NCBI RefSeq assembly: GCF_001442625.1
Contig: NZ_LMZQ01000022.1
Span: 1-40,734, forward strand
DNA: 40,734 nt
Direction of reading: 5' to 3'
From: Pedobacter ginsenosidimutans
Lineage (GTDB): Bacteria > Bacteroidota > Bacteroidia > Sphingobacteriales > Sphingobacteriaceae
Part shown: positions 16,694-25,557 of the stretch, piece after piece
Layout: each line of letters opens with the position of its first letter
Numbering within the stretch: the stretch's first letter is position 1
Translations under genes and position numbers: made by a program
The notes under the pieces: generated by a model
The model's input: only the letters and a program-made list of their open reading frames with translations
What the model was told of the DNA's origin: nothing
The model's database searches: none

Positions 16694-17323
16694 ATGGATT
16701 TGAAAGCACCAGTAGAAAATACAGATAGCCAGTTAGCGATAGATAGCCTTGATAACCAGCAGCTGGCCTGGGATCTGCAAATGAACCTGGATAAGATTAT
16801 TGAGGAGAATACCCGATTGGCCAGACAGATGGAATTAGACCAGTTGATCCCTTTTGTATATCACATTCAGCAGGCAAAACGGATTTTTATTACTGCGGCA
16901 GGCCGTTCGGGTTTTGCCATGCAATCGGCAGCAATGCGTTTAATGCATCTTGGACTTACTGTTTATTATGTCGGCGATACCATAAGTCCGGCAATTGAAG
17001 CCGGCGATTTATTAATTGCTGCCTCGGGTTCAGGATCAACCGGATCGATTGTAAGGGCGGCAGAAAAATCAAAAGCGGTAGGTGCGGAAGTTGTAGCCAT
17101 TACTACAAATGCCGGATCGTTATTGGCAAAACTGGCCAGCCATGTGGTACTGGTACCGGCAGCAGAAAAAGAAGACCACAGTGCAAAAATATCTACCCAG
17201 TATGCAGGAAGCCTGTTCGAGCAGTTTTTGCTTTTACTTAACGATGCCGTTTTTCAATCGCTTTGGAAACTGAGCGGGCAAGCAGCAGAAACATTATGGA
17301 AGAGACACGCCAATCTTGAATAA
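16694..17323 (+). CDS. hxlB: 6-phospho-3-hexuloisomerase (SIS domain)
   Basis: A 209-residue SIS-domain isomerase that converts D-arabino-3-hexulose 6-phosphate to fructose 6-phosphate, the second step of the ribulose monophosphate pathway. The phosphosugar-binding motifs AGRSG (69-73) and SGSGST (111-116) and the late catalytic-region glutamate (E176 in AGSLFEQ) are present. The frame extends to 16625, but the -7 element at 16663 and family length favour ATG 16694 (MDLKAPVENT). The N-terminus is somewhat longer than in typical homologues. It is followed after 31 bases by hxlA, and this pairing makes the assignment firm. Confidence 0.88.
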   Translation: MDLKAPVENTDSQLAIDSLDNQQLAWDLQMNLDKIIEENTRLARQMELDQLIPFVYHIQQAKRIFITAAGRSGFAMQSAAMRLMHLGLTVYYVGDTISPAIEAGDLLIAASGSGSTGSIVRAAEKSKAVGAEVVAITTNAGSLLAKLASHVVLVPAAEKEDHSAKISTQYAGSLFEQFLLLLNDAVFQSLWKLSGQAAETLWKRHANLE

Positions 17324-17354
17324 CAATTAATTATAATATAAATAAAATAGAATC

Positions 17355-17987
17355 ATGGCAAAATTACAAGTAGCAATAGATTTATTAACAACTGAAGAAG
17401 CCTTAGCATTGGCAGCAAAAGTAGCCCCATACGTAGATATTATTGAATTGGGCACTCCGCTGATCAAGAATATGGGTTCTACAGTAATTACCGCAATGAA
17501 AGCTGCACACCCTGATAAACTGGTTTTTGCAGATTTAAAAACCGCAGACGCGGGCGAATTAGAGGCTGATATCGCATTTAAAGCAGGAGCTGATTTGGTT
17601 ACCGTAATGGGGGCTGCAGGAAATGCAACGATTATTGGTGCTGTTAAAGCTGCAAAAGCGCATGGAAAAGGAGTAGTGGTAGATACCATTGGTTATCCTG
17701 ACCGCGTTAAAAGAGCACAAGAGGTTACTGCATTAGGTGTTGAATTTGTAGAACTACACGCAGGTTTAGATGAACAGTGGACGGCCGGTTATTCTATTCA
17801 AGTGCTTATTGATGAGGCTGCAAGAGCTGGAGTTCCGGTTTCTATTGCTGGTGGGGTAAATATTGATAACGTTTCTGCAGTTATACAGGCAGGTGCTATA
17901 GTTGCCGTTGCAGGTGCTGCAATTTATGGTGCTGAAGATCCTGCTGCTGCGGCAAAAGCGCTTCGCGAAGCAATTGATGCTGCATAG
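17355..17987 (+). CDS. hxlA: 3-hexulose-6-phosphate synthase
   Basis: A 210-residue TIM-barrel aldolase of the orotidine-monophosphate-decarboxylase superfamily. It condenses formaldehyde with ribulose 5-phosphate, or runs in reverse to make ribulose 5-phosphate. Family residues include D9 (VAIDLL), E31 (IIELGTPLI), the DLKTADAGE motif (60-68) that binds the metal, and H135 in VELHAGLDEQ. The sequence around ADLVTVMGAAG favours synthase over keto-gulonate-phosphate decarboxylase, and hxlB upstream agrees. It probably serves formaldehyde detoxification or pentose supply, since no methanol or methylamine oxidation gene is in the window. Confidence 0.9.
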   Translation: MAKLQVAIDLLTTEEALALAAKVAPYVDIIELGTPLIKNMGSTVITAMKAAHPDKLVFADLKTADAGELEADIAFKAGADLVTVMGAAGNATIIGAVKAAKAHGKGVVVDTIGYPDRVKRAQEVTALGVEFVELHAGLDEQWTAGYSIQVLIDEAARAGVPVSIAGGVNIDNVSAVIQAGAIVAVAGAAIYGAEDPAAAAKALREAIDAA

Positions 17988-17997
17988 TTATTAGTGG

Positions 17998-18040
17998 ATA
18001 ATCTGTTAGCATAGGCCCTTGGTTTATGCTAACAGATTAT
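17998..18040 (+). terminator. Terminator after hxlA
   Basis: A perfect 16-bp stem (ATAATCTGTTAGCATA at 17998-18013, complement at 18025-18040) with an 11-base loop is followed by ATTTTACT. It starts 11 bases after the hxlA stop codon and faces the convergent ABC permease gene, so it can end both transcripts. Confidence 0.8.
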
Positions 18041-18091
18041 ATTTTACTATACTAATGATAGGGTCTATTTATTAGATTGCCCTACCATAAG

Positions 18092-20626
18092 TTAACTCTC
18101 CGTTCTCAATATCTTTAATGGTGGTTGGTTCAGGATGCTTCTTGTGCTTAGTACACCCGTAATTACCACGAGTAGTACAATTGAGGCGAATAACAATAAG
18201 GTTGGTACAAATGGAGGCACAAAGGCTGCATCGAAAGTGAATTTAGCCAATGCCCAGCTTCCGCTGATGGCTAAAATTAATCCGGCACCTGCGGCAAAAG
18301 CACCTAAAAAGAAATATTCAATTGCGTTTATTGCTAAAATCTGCTTTCGGCTAGCACCCATGGTCCGCAACAAAATACTTTCTTTTATCCGCTGGTTTTT
18401 ACTGGTTAATACCGAAGATATTAAAACAATCCAACCGGTAACCATGCTAAAGCCAGCCATGAACTGAATCACAAAACCGATTTTGCTTAATAGCTCATCT
18501 AAGAGTTTTAATACCAGATCTAAATCGATGACCGAAACATTTGGAAATTTTTGCACCACTTCTCCCTGAAAACGGGCTGAAACTTCGCCCGATGGTACCC
18601 TGGTCATCAACACATGAAACTGTGGTGCTTCTTCTAATACGCCTGCCGGAAAAACAACCCTGAAATTGGTCTGCATCCTGCTCCAGTTTACTTCCCTCAA
18701 ACTTCCAACAACCGTTGGGATCATCATACCCTGCACATTAAAAAGGATTTTATCATTTAGCTCAACATGAATCTGCTGGGCATAACGCTGATCCAGTGAA
18801 ATATAAACCGTTTCATTTGGTTTTATTTTTCCGGTCCATTTGCCTGCTGTAATTTTCTCTGCTGCAGTTAAAGTATCCTGGTAGGTAGCCCTGATTTCGT
18901 TGCGATAAGCCCTTCTGTTATTGGTATCTGCACTGGCTTTCTTCCCGTTAATTTCTTCAATGCGCATGGTAATTACAGGCACCCGGTTCATTAGCGGTAA
19001 TTTGAAAGCTTTGGTTAAACTGTCTAATCCTTCTTTTTGCGTGTTCTGGATATCGAACATCACCATATTGGGCTGGTTAGCGCCTGATGAAAGCGTAACG
19101 CGACTCATTAATATCCCCTGAACAAAAAACAGGGTACAGATAAATGCAGTTGATAAGCCTATAGAAACGGTAAGCATCAGGGTTTGGTTATTTGGCCGGT
19201 AAAGGTTAGCAAAACCCTGTCGCCATAAATAACTGGATGAATTGGGCAAGAGTTTTCTCACCAGGAACATCAACAGTTTAGACAGTATGATCAACAGCAC
19301 AAAAGCAATGGCAATACTTGCAGTAAAAGCCAGCGTTTGTATCCATGTTTTCATCTGCAAGTGCGTAAAAGCCGTAATAAAAACCGCCATAAGCAGATAC
19401 ACCAACCAGGTTAGCGGATCTCTTTTTCCAGTTGCTTTTTCGAAAGATATGCGGATGGCATTTAATGGCGAAATTCTTCTAACGGATAGGAGTGAGGGAA
19501 GGGCAAAGAGGATCGAGATGATCAGGCCAAGTAACAGCCCCTGACCAACAGCGGGCCACGAAACCTGCATGGTGATCTCCACAGGTAAAAAATCTTTTAG
19601 TACCAGTGGAAGCAAAAATTGTATACCCGTGCCTAAGGCTGCGCCTAAAACAGCGGCAATTAAGCCAATAAAAAAGACCTGGATAAGGTAAATTAAAAAT
19701 GCATGACGCGATTTTAGCCCTAAACACCTCAGCGTAGCAATCGCGCTTAACTTTTCCTGGATATACACATGGATAGCGCTACCTACACCAACACAACCCA
19801 GCAGCAAAGCAATAAAACCCGAAAGGGCAAGAAAACGGTTTACATCTTTAAATGATCTTCCGGTCTGTTCTTTTCTCGATTCAACCGTATCGGCATCGAA
19901 ACCTTCTTTTTCTAATTTGCTATCCTGCTTTTTTACCCATTCATCTATTTTGGAAGGATCATTGTACCTGAAATAAAATTTATTGTTGATCCGGCTTCCG
20001 GTTTTAATCAGATTTGTTTTATCGAGGGTTTTTAGTGGAATATAAACCGTAGGGGCAATACTTGCACCAATACCGGTTTGGCCCGGGGCTTTGGTTAAAG
20101 TGCCCAGTATGTTGAAATTGAGATCGCCGATTTTTACCGAATCGCCAACTTTAGCATTAAACTGCAGCATCAGAGTTTGATCTACCAATGCATTTCTTCC
20201 CGATTGAAAATGTTTTGCTGCGGCTAAAGGAATGCTCTCTATTGCACCATAATAGGGGTAATTCCCTTCCAGTGCTTTCATCTGTACCAAACGGCTGCCC
20301 CCACCTTTCTGGAAATAGATCATCGAAGCAAAGGTTTTCTCCTGCGATCGTTCATCGCCTAGTGTATCGAGCATTTTTTGCATCGCTTTGCTTACACCTT
20401 TCCGGCTATCTAAAACCAGATCGGCTCCTGTAAGTTCTTTTGCCTGTGCATCGATATCCTTTTGCAGGTTATCTTTAAACGAATAAACTGCAACGAGGGC
20501 TGCAATGCCCAAAACAATGGATGAGATAAAGAGCAATAAACGCGCACGGTTTTTCCTGCTATCACGCCAGGCCATTTTAAACAGCCATGAAAACTTAATG
20601 GATTGTTTTGGGAGGCTATTAGGCAT
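18092..20626 (-). CDS. ABC transporter permease, FtsX/MacB superfamily (YbbP-like)
   Basis: An 844-residue permease with one N-terminal helix (LLLFISSIVLGIAALVAVYSF), a large extracytoplasmic domain, two blocks of helices around residues 260-480 (two FtsX domains) and a further C-terminal helical block. The layout matches the YbbP family, a large ABC permease paired with a YbbA-type ATPase and found beside tesA in many bacteria. Its start overlaps the ATPase gene end by eight bases, a sign of translational coupling. YbbAP-like systems are thought to handle lipids or lipoproteins at the inner membrane, but the substrate is unproven. Confidence 0.86.
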   Translation of the reverse strand: MPNSLPKQSIKFSWLFKMAWRDSRKNRARLLLFISSIVLGIAALVAVYSFKDNLQKDIDAQAKELTGADLVLDSRKGVSKAMQKMLDTLGDERSQEKTFASMIYFQKGGGSRLVQMKALEGNYPYYGAIESIPLAAAKHFQSGRNALVDQTLMLQFNAKVGDSVKIGDLNFNILGTLTKAPGQTGIGASIAPTVYIPLKTLDKTNLIKTGSRINNKFYFRYNDPSKIDEWVKKQDSKLEKEGFDADTVESRKEQTGRSFKDVNRFLALSGFIALLLGCVGVGSAIHVYIQEKLSAIATLRCLGLKSRHAFLIYLIQVFFIGLIAAVLGAALGTGIQFLLPLVLKDFLPVEITMQVSWPAVGQGLLLGLIISILFALPSLLSVRRISPLNAIRISFEKATGKRDPLTWLVYLLMAVFITAFTHLQMKTWIQTLAFTASIAIAFVLLIILSKLLMFLVRKLLPNSSSYLWRQGFANLYRPNNQTLMLTVSIGLSTAFICTLFFVQGILMSRVTLSSGANQPNMVMFDIQNTQKEGLDSLTKAFKLPLMNRVPVITMRIEEINGKKASADTNNRRAYRNEIRATYQDTLTAAEKITAGKWTGKIKPNETVYISLDQRYAQQIHVELNDKILFNVQGMMIPTVVGSLREVNWSRMQTNFRVVFPAGVLEEAPQFHVLMTRVPSGEVSARFQGEVVQKFPNVSVIDLDLVLKLLDELLSKIGFVIQFMAGFSMVTGWIVLISSVLTSKNQRIKESILLRTMGASRKQILAINAIEYFFLGAFAAGAGLILAISGSWALAKFTFDAAFVPPFVPTLLLFASIVLLVVITGVLSTRSILNQPPLKILRTES

Positions 20627-21347
20627 AAGTAGGATTTTCGTCTGAAATGATTACACCGCCTTTAATTTTAATGCTCCTTGCTGTTCTGGCAGCCAATTCA
20701 AGATCGTGTGTTACGATGATCAGTGTGGTTCCGGCATCTTTATTTAAATCAAAAAGCAATTTGATCACTTTTTCACTGGTTTCTGCATCAAGGTTTCCGG
20801 TGGGTTCATCTGCAAAAAGAATAGCAGGTTGGTTCGAAAATGCCCTTGCCAGCGAAACGCGCTGTTGCTCACCACCTGATAATTGTACAGGATAGTGATG
20901 CGAACGGTCGGCAAGGCCAACTTTATCCAGCAGTTCCAGCGCATGCGCACGGATGTTTTTTGCTCCTCTCAATTCTAAAGGTACCATTACATTTTCGAGT
21001 GCAGTTAGAGTGGGCAACAGTTGAAAGTTCTGAAAAATGAAACCCACATATTGATTTCTGATCGCTGCCCTTTCATCTTCATTCAATTTCTCTAAGGCAA
21101 TGCCATTCAGTTCAACCGTTCCGCTACTGGCCCTGTCCAATCCGGCACATAAACCAAGTAAGGTTGTTTTTCCGCTTCCTGAAGGACCTGTTATGGCTAC
21201 CGTTGAGCCAGCTGTTATCGAAAAATTAATGTTATCCAAAACGGTGAGTTCCCGTCCGGCACTTTGATAAATTTTGCTTACATTTCGGATGTTCAATATG
21301 CTTTCCAATAGCTGAATTTTTAGGGTTTGCGTATAGATTGTGGCCAA
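20619..21347 (-). CDS. ABC transporter ATP-binding protein (YbbA/LolD-like)
   Basis: A 242-residue ATPase. Visible motifs are Walker A GPSGSGKT (54-61), Q-loop Q106 in FIFQNFQLLP, signature LSGGEQQ (156-162), Walker B ILFADEP (176-182) and the switch histidine H214. It belongs to the LolD/MacB/YbbA group that works with FtsX-type permeases. The N-terminus before about residue 18 is not conserved-looking, and a non-ATG start nearer ILNIRNVSKIYQ is possible; the only upstream ATG is used here. It is divergent from the esterase gene with a 65-base gap, the arrangement seen for ybbA and tesA in E. coli. Confidence 0.88.
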   Translation of the reverse strand: MATIYTQTLKIQLLESILNIRNVSKIYQSAGRELTVLDNINFSITAGSTVAITGPSGSGKTTLLGLCAGLDRASSGTVELNGIALEKLNEDERAAIRNQYVGFIFQNFQLLPTLTALENVMVPLELRGAKNIRAHALELLDKVGLADRSHHYPVQLSGGEQQRVSLARAFSNQPAILFADEPTGNLDAETSEKVIKLLFDLNKDAGTTLIIVTHDLELAARTARSIKIKGGVIISDENPTYA

Positions 21348-21412
21348 ACATAACGAGGCAATGCCTGTTAAGATAATGGTTTAAACAATAATTAGATATA
21401 GATTACTTAGAT

Positions 21413-22096
21413 ATGTTACGAAAACGATTAATGGGGCTATTTGTTTTGAGCCTTGTACTACTAAGCTGCGGAAACCGCGAAAATAAAAGCAATACCGATA
21501 AAACTTTAGATTCGACTGACCAAAAAACGGCTACCGTGCCTTCTGAGCAGAAGAATATCCTCTTTTTTGGGACCAGTTTAACCGCAGGTTATGGGCTAGA
21601 TCCAACTGAAGCTTACCCGGCATTGATCCAAAATCGGATCGATTCTTTACAAATGCCTTACAAAGTAATTAATGGTGGTTTAAGTGGCGAAACATCTGCC
21701 GGTGGAAAAGGACGGATTGATTGGTTACTTAAACAACGTGTGGATGTTTTTGTACTCGAACTTGGCGCTAATGATGGACTGCGTGGGTTGCCTGTATCGC
21801 AAACGATTAAAAACCTTCAGGCGATTATTGATCGGGTAAAAGCTAAATACCCTGATGCTAAAATGGTATTGGCGGGGATGCAGGTGCCGCCAAATATGGG
21901 GGCCAAATATGCTGCCGACTTTAAAAACATGTTTCCTGATCTGGCAAAGAAAAACCAAATGGCCCTGATCCCCTTTTTATTGGATAAGGTAGGTGGTGTT
22001 CCGACATTAAACCAGGCCGATGGTATACATCCAACTGCCGAAGGAGATAAGATTCTTACCGAAAACGTATGGGTAGTATTGAAGGATTTGTTGTAG
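21413..22096 (+). CDS. tesA: SGNH-hydrolase lipoprotein, TesA/arylesterase family
   Basis: A 227-residue lipoprotein with signal peptide and lipobox VLLSC (Cys19), then a low-complexity linker to about residue 45 and an SGNH hydrolase domain. Catalytic blocks are clear: nucleophile S55 in FFGTSLTAGYGL, glycine of block II in NGGLSGE, N120 in GAND, and D203/H206 in DGIHPT. TesA enzymes hydrolyse acyl-CoA thioesters, lysophospholipids or aryl esters. Here the protein should be anchored to an envelope membrane. Divergence from the ybbA-like gene matches the common genomic linkage. Confidence 0.88.
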   Translation: MLRKRLMGLFVLSLVLLSCGNRENKSNTDKTLDSTDQKTATVPSEQKNILFFGTSLTAGYGLDPTEAYPALIQNRIDSLQMPYKVINGGLSGETSAGGKGRIDWLLKQRVDVFVLELGANDGLRGLPVSQTIKNLQAIIDRVKAKYPDAKMVLAGMQVPPNMGAKYAADFKNMFPDLAKKNQMALIPFLLDKVGGVPTLNQADGIHPTAEGDKILTENVWVVLKDLL

Positions 22097-22149
22097 TTTA
22101 TACAGTTTTAACCACAGTTAATCTGAACAATTAATTCCATTCTCTATCT

Positions 22150-22497
22150 TACATTTCCAATCTTTTAACCACAGAGGTCGCAAAGAAAAGGCACAGAGGA
22201 AATTAAGATCCTGAGATAAACTACCGTTGGTAAACGCTGATAGAAAAATCGTCATCTCGACCGAAGCAACGCGGAGCGGAGCGATCTTTGAACCATGTTC
22301 CCGAAAGGTTAAGATTTCTCCTCCGAAGGAGTTTCTTTGGAATGCTGCAGTCGAAAGCTTTTGCTTTAATCTTTAATAATTATATCCGACTTGATGCGAG
22401 ACTGAAATGTCAAGCCTTAACTACCTGCGGTGAGCTCGCTTAAGGCTCGGTTTACTTCGTAGCTTTCCGCTGCGCTACAGGTCAGGGTGACGATTTT
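22150..22497. repeat. Dispersed repeats, including a 253-bp element with inverted ends
   Basis: AAAATCGTCA at 22245-22254 and TGACGATTTT at 22488-22497 are inverted ends of a 253-bp block without an open frame. Its left part is related to the CGTCAT...GGAG...GATC repeats at 13543-13580. A separate segment ACCACAGAGGTCGCAAAG near 22169-22186 belongs to a common Bacteroidota repeat type. Together they fill the gap between the convergent esterase gene and module A. No gene is seen here. Confidence 0.5.
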
Positions 22498-22528
22498 ATA
22501 AGACGACAAATAAACAACTACATTTTTT

Positions 22529-23413
22529 TCACTCTTGCCTGAAACTTTTTAGCGTTCCATCATTGTTAAACTGAATATCGTAGCGCACGCGGCTGCCGTT
22601 AATGGTTGATGGGAACCAACGCATGCCATCATCCCAAATTGAAATATAGGCTGAGGTGGTGGGTTTTGCACCTTCAACCTGAGCGGCTCTATCGTTATAA
22701 ATCTGCATTACTTTTTGTGCATCTGCAAAATTTATTCTACTTAAAGGAAAGGTCCTGCGCTCGATATTTCTGGCCTGTATAGGTTTTGGTTCAGACCAAT
22801 AACCATCTTTGTATTGGTATGCATCTACATATTTAGGGTTTTCGGGATGCTGTAAGGCGAGTTTAATGGAACCATCTTCATAAAAGTGTACAGATTCATA
22901 TATCAGAATTTCTCTATCACGGTATTGTGGCAGCTGCCTTAGTTTCTCTTCTGCCTTTGCTAATTGTGAAGCACTTAACATTCCTTTCCTGGCTTTAGCT
23001 GTTGGTTTTTCTGTATTGCTGTTTTTTGACCCTGGCTGAGGCAGGTTCATATCCTTTAAAAATTCATTTACCCTTTTTTGAATTTCCTTGCTACCTGCTG
23101 GCGTTTGCTTTTGTTTCAACAATTCCAGATCATGAAAAAGTTCTTTTGCCTTGTCCTGAAGTTCTGGTGTTTTAACCGTATCGCCGTTTATCACTATAAA
23201 TTTCTCCTGATGATGTGTAGAAGTTCTCGTCGTTGTTTTGGTGGTCCCGGTATGTTCTCCATCTGATCCAATATCGTTTTCTTTGTTATATTTTCTAACC
23301 AAAGAATCGTTTGGATGAAAGGTTTCATCTACACTTTTTGTGACCTGTTTGCAGCTCAAACACAAGAGGCAAGACATTATGATCAGGCTGGAAATGTTGT
23401 TTAAGTTTTTCAT
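22529..23413 (-). CDS. Lipoprotein of unknown function, last gene of module A operon
   Basis: A 294-residue predicted lipoprotein with lipobox LCLSC (Cys21). A charged, Gln/Lys-rich region (about 80-150) precedes a C-terminal domain (about 155-294) with repeated strand patterns such as YEDGSIKLALQHPENPKYVD and RVRYDIQFNNDGTLKSFRQE. I do not recognise the family. Its ATG overlaps the stop codon of the preceding membrane protein gene by one base (TGATG), so translation is probably coupled. Being anchored to a membrane and in this operon suggests an envelope role. Confidence 0.65.
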   Translation of the reverse strand: MKNLNNISSLIIMSCLLCLSCKQVTKSVDETFHPNDSLVRKYNKENDIGSDGEHTGTTKTTTRTSTHHQEKFIVINGDTVKTPELQDKAKELFHDLELLKQKQTPAGSKEIQKRVNEFLKDMNLPQPGSKNSNTEKPTAKARKGMLSASQLAKAEEKLRQLPQYRDREILIYESVHFYEDGSIKLALQHPENPKYVDAYQYKDGYWSEPKPIQARNIERRTFPLSRINFADAQKVMQIYNDRAAQVEGAKPTTSAYISIWDDGMRWFPSTINGSRVRYDIQFNNDGTLKSFRQE

Positions 23414-24402
23414 CAGAATTCTCCTTTAACTTCGTTCAGGTCTTTTTCAAGGGCAATTTTCTGTGGATTTTCTTTGAGGTAAAAAATGGATACATGTTCC
23501 TGTTTGGTTATGTCCAGATCGAGCAGGTCAACAATCTTTTTTAGGTTTGCCTTATGTTTTTGGTTGTATTGATCGGTAAATTCCAGCTCAAAATTAATCA
23601 TTGGCTGTTCATTAATAAAGGTTCCGGTCTGGCTGACCTTAATCAACCTGGCAGTTGTCCGGATACCTTTAAATTTGATCAGGAACAATTCATTTGGCTT
23701 ACCCAAAAGTTTGCTGTTGATAATGGCGCCTAAAATCCGGTAAAAAAGAAGTGCTGCGGGGCAAACCAATAACGGATGGCCTATGCTCATAAAACGCCAG
23801 CCCATGCCTTCGCTTTCTGAGTAATAAGAATAAACAAAATAGCCGGCAATGATACAGGTAAAAGCGAGCCAACCCAAGTTAACCAACGCTACTATGGTTT
23901 TGTTTATGCTCACTTCTGTACTGGTGAAAATGAGATAAGGGACTTTGTTTGCCTCCTTATCCAACAGTATGCCCACGGTTTTACCAACCTCATAGCGGCG
24001 TTCGTAAGGTTTTGAATCATTTATTGTGGTTTTTTGCCTGATTTCACTACCTGACAGGTTTTTAAACTGAAGTGTGAGTTCATAGGTATCATAAGCCGCG
24101 TTAGGTTTTGATACTTTTGCAGCCTCTATAATTTTGGCCTCACGCGGCTCACCGGTATTTTTGAGTTTTTCTATGTTGCGCTTTATCGAAAAAGTACGGA
24201 TTACCCATTTGCGGTAATAGCCTATTAAGAGAATAATCCACAATAATATAGAAACCGCTACCAGACTTAACGATAGCCATGGGTTTCTTTCCATCAGGTT
24301 TGGCATGTTGTGGCTCTTAATGTTGTAATATAACAACATCGGGAAAGGAATGGCAAAAAACAACATGTAAAGTATCCAGAATATCGAAAGTCCTTTTCTC
24401 AT
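23413..24402 (-). CDS. Membrane protein with two DUF3592/SH3-like domains
   Basis: A 329-residue protein from the preferred start MRKGLSIFWILYMLFF; the frame is open to 24444 but the extra residues are polar and Asn/Gln-rich. Hydrophobic segments lie near 3-25, 42-62, 170-195 and 205-230. Two soluble segments resemble each other. One is about 85-155 (REAKIIEAAKVSKPNAAYD to VGILLDKEANKVPYLIF). The other is about 250-320 (TARLIKVSQTGTFINEQP to VSIFYLKENPQKIALE). Both have the look of DUF3592-type beta domains. It is third in the module A operon, one base overlapping the next gene. Function unknown. Confidence 0.65.
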   Translation of the reverse strand: MRKGLSIFWILYMLFFAIPFPMLLYYNIKSHNMPNLMERNPWLSLSLVAVSILLWIILLIGYYRKWVIRTFSIKRNIEKLKNTGEPREAKIIEAAKVSKPNAAYDTYELTLQFKNLSGSEIRQKTTINDSKPYERRYEVGKTVGILLDKEANKVPYLIFTSTEVSINKTIVALVNLGWLAFTCIIAGYFVYSYYSESEGMGWRFMSIGHPLLVCPAALLFYRILGAIINSKLLGKPNELFLIKFKGIRTTARLIKVSQTGTFINEQPMINFELEFTDQYNQKHKANLKKIVDLLDLDITKQEHVSIFYLKENPQKIALEKDLNEVKGEF

Positions 24403-24459
24403 GGTTATCTGGTTGAGGTTTTGATTGATTGAATTATTGAGCAACTGGATAAATAACTA

Positions 24460-24987
24460 CTAAAAAGGCATCTTTTCTACTGCAATGTTATTGTCCTTAG
24501 CGTACTTGTCGGCAAGTTTCCACAACTTATTGTATTTCTCAATAAATGCGTCATAGGGCTTGGTATCGAGTTCAGTTAAGGCCTCGTTAATGTTTTCCTC
24601 GGGCTCATGTTTATCTATCATTTTGGCTATTTTGAGATGTTTCTCCTTGTAACTCGTTAAAACATAGTTATGCAGTATTATTGAAGCATCCAGCATAGGT
24701 TTTGTTTCTGGAGTTGGCCGCAGTTTTTTTACTTTCTCTAAATTCTTTTCGGCCCTGGCAATCGAATTTTTCAGGTATTCTTCGCAACCGGTAACTTTGC
24801 CAGGACCAGATACGTTTTTAATGTATTCTTGATAGCCTTCAAAATAATAAGTGCCAAAACGCGATATATCATTGGCATTTAAGGCTGCCTGGTCAAAATA
24901 TTCTTCGGGGGTATTTACGGTAAGGTTGCATGCGGTGATGGTCGAGACCATCACCATTAGCATGACATTTTTGATGTTGAGGCGCAT
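24460..24987 (-). CDS. Helical lipoprotein of unknown function, module A
   Basis: A 175-residue protein from ATG 24987 (MRLNIKNVMLMVMVS) with lipobox TITAC. The frame is open to 25044, but that start lies inside the DUF4870 gene and gives no signal peptide at the N-terminus. The mature part is rich in Lys, Glu and Tyr and mostly helical (ARAEKNLEKVKKLRP, SYKEKHLKIAKMIDK). I recognise no family. It follows the DUF4870 gene after 10 bases. The module B operon also carries a helical lipoprotein (27444-27971), of similar size but no obvious sequence identity. Confidence 0.65.
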   Translation of the reverse strand: MRLNIKNVMLMVMVSTITACNLTVNTPEEYFDQAALNANDISRFGTYYFEGYQEYIKNVSGPGKVTGCEEYLKNSIARAEKNLEKVKKLRPTPETKPMLDASIILHNYVLTSYKEKHLKIAKMIDKHEPEENINEALTELDTKPYDAFIEKYNKLWKLADKYAKDNNIAVEKMPF

Positions 24988-24997
24988 AAACTTCTTT

Positions 24998-25327
24998 TTA
25001 GTATTTACCAACAAATGAAGATTTGTCTTCGAACCATTTACCAATAAGCGGAACAGGCTTTAATGCACCATTGGCCGCATTGATAATACCCATAATCCAA
25101 AGAATGATAAATGCATAACCAACAAATCCCAAGAAAGATAAACTAGGTACTATACTGGCAACGATGGTAAATGCTATGTTGAAAATGATACTTACAATAG
25201 CCAGACCTAGCGACTGTCTTAAGTGATATTTAAGCAAGGTGTCAGCTTTATCTTTTCCCATAAAATAAGCTACTAACCAACCGATAAGGGTGATGTAAGA
25301 AATGATTGAAAGGGTTTTGTTGTCCAT
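24998..25327 (-). CDS. DUF4870 membrane protein, first gene of module A operon
   Basis: A 109-residue DUF4870 (Tic20-like) protein with about three hydrophobic segments: 5-25, 42-66 and 68-85. Landmarks are YITLIGWLVAYF, KYHLRQSLGL and the end KPVPLIGKWFEDK. The paralogue at 29265-29597 shares YITLIGW, YHLxQSLGL and KPVPLIGKxFE at the same positions. The family has no firm function; it may interact with envelope proteins. It is the first gene of a four-gene operon and is divergent from the TPR-HTH regulator. Its promoter lies next to the four CTAC repeats. Confidence 0.85.
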   Translation of the reverse strand: MDNKTLSIISYITLIGWLVAYFMGKDKADTLLKYHLRQSLGLAIVSIIFNIAFTIVASIVPSLSFLGFVGYAFIILWIMGIINAANGALKPVPLIGKWFEDKSSFVGKY

Positions 25328-25362
25328 GATTTCTGTTTTTTAGATTAAAAAATTATTTAGGT

Positions 25363-25452
25363 CAAATTTGGGGTTAATCATCATTCTTTAAAAGAACTTG
25401 CCGCCTACAGAACATCTACTGTATTTTTTAAAAGCGTCTACAATACATCTAC
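25363..25452 (-). promoter_or_regulatory. Module A control region: four phased CTAC repeats and DUF4870 promoter
   Basis: CTACA/CTACT units start at 25404, 25415, 25437 and 25448, spacings of 11, 22 and 11 bp. Read on the minus strand they give CTGTAGATG, TTGTAGACG, CAGTAGATG and CTGTAGGCG. The nearest unit is 34 bp from CAAATTTG (25370-25363), one base from the -7 consensus, 36 bases before the DUF4870 ATG. This is the geometry of an activator array. A fifth CTACA at 25514 is 66 bp further on, also a multiple of 11. The same array stands in module B. Confidence 0.75.
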
Positions 25453-25545
25453 AGATATTTTTAAGTTATTGTTAGTTAGTGTTTTACGTTTTTTGGTTGT
25501 TTTCAGCTTTTGTCTACAACTTTACCCAAGCTCCAATCTTTATGC

Positions 25546-25553
25546 TAATTTTA
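25546..25553 (+). promoter_or_regulatory. Possible -7 element of the module A regulator gene
   Basis: TAATTTTA matches TAnnTTTG at all but the last base and ends four bases before ATG 25558. If used, transcription would start at or within a few bases of the ATG, giving a leaderless mRNA. The paralogous gene has the same arrangement with a perfect consensus (29788-29795). Confidence 0.45.
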
Positions 25554-25557
25554 CGAT

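Noticed and set aside
18135..20433. Several plus-strand frames opposite the ABC permease
   Set aside because: They are shadows of the long minus-strand gene with no family features or start context.
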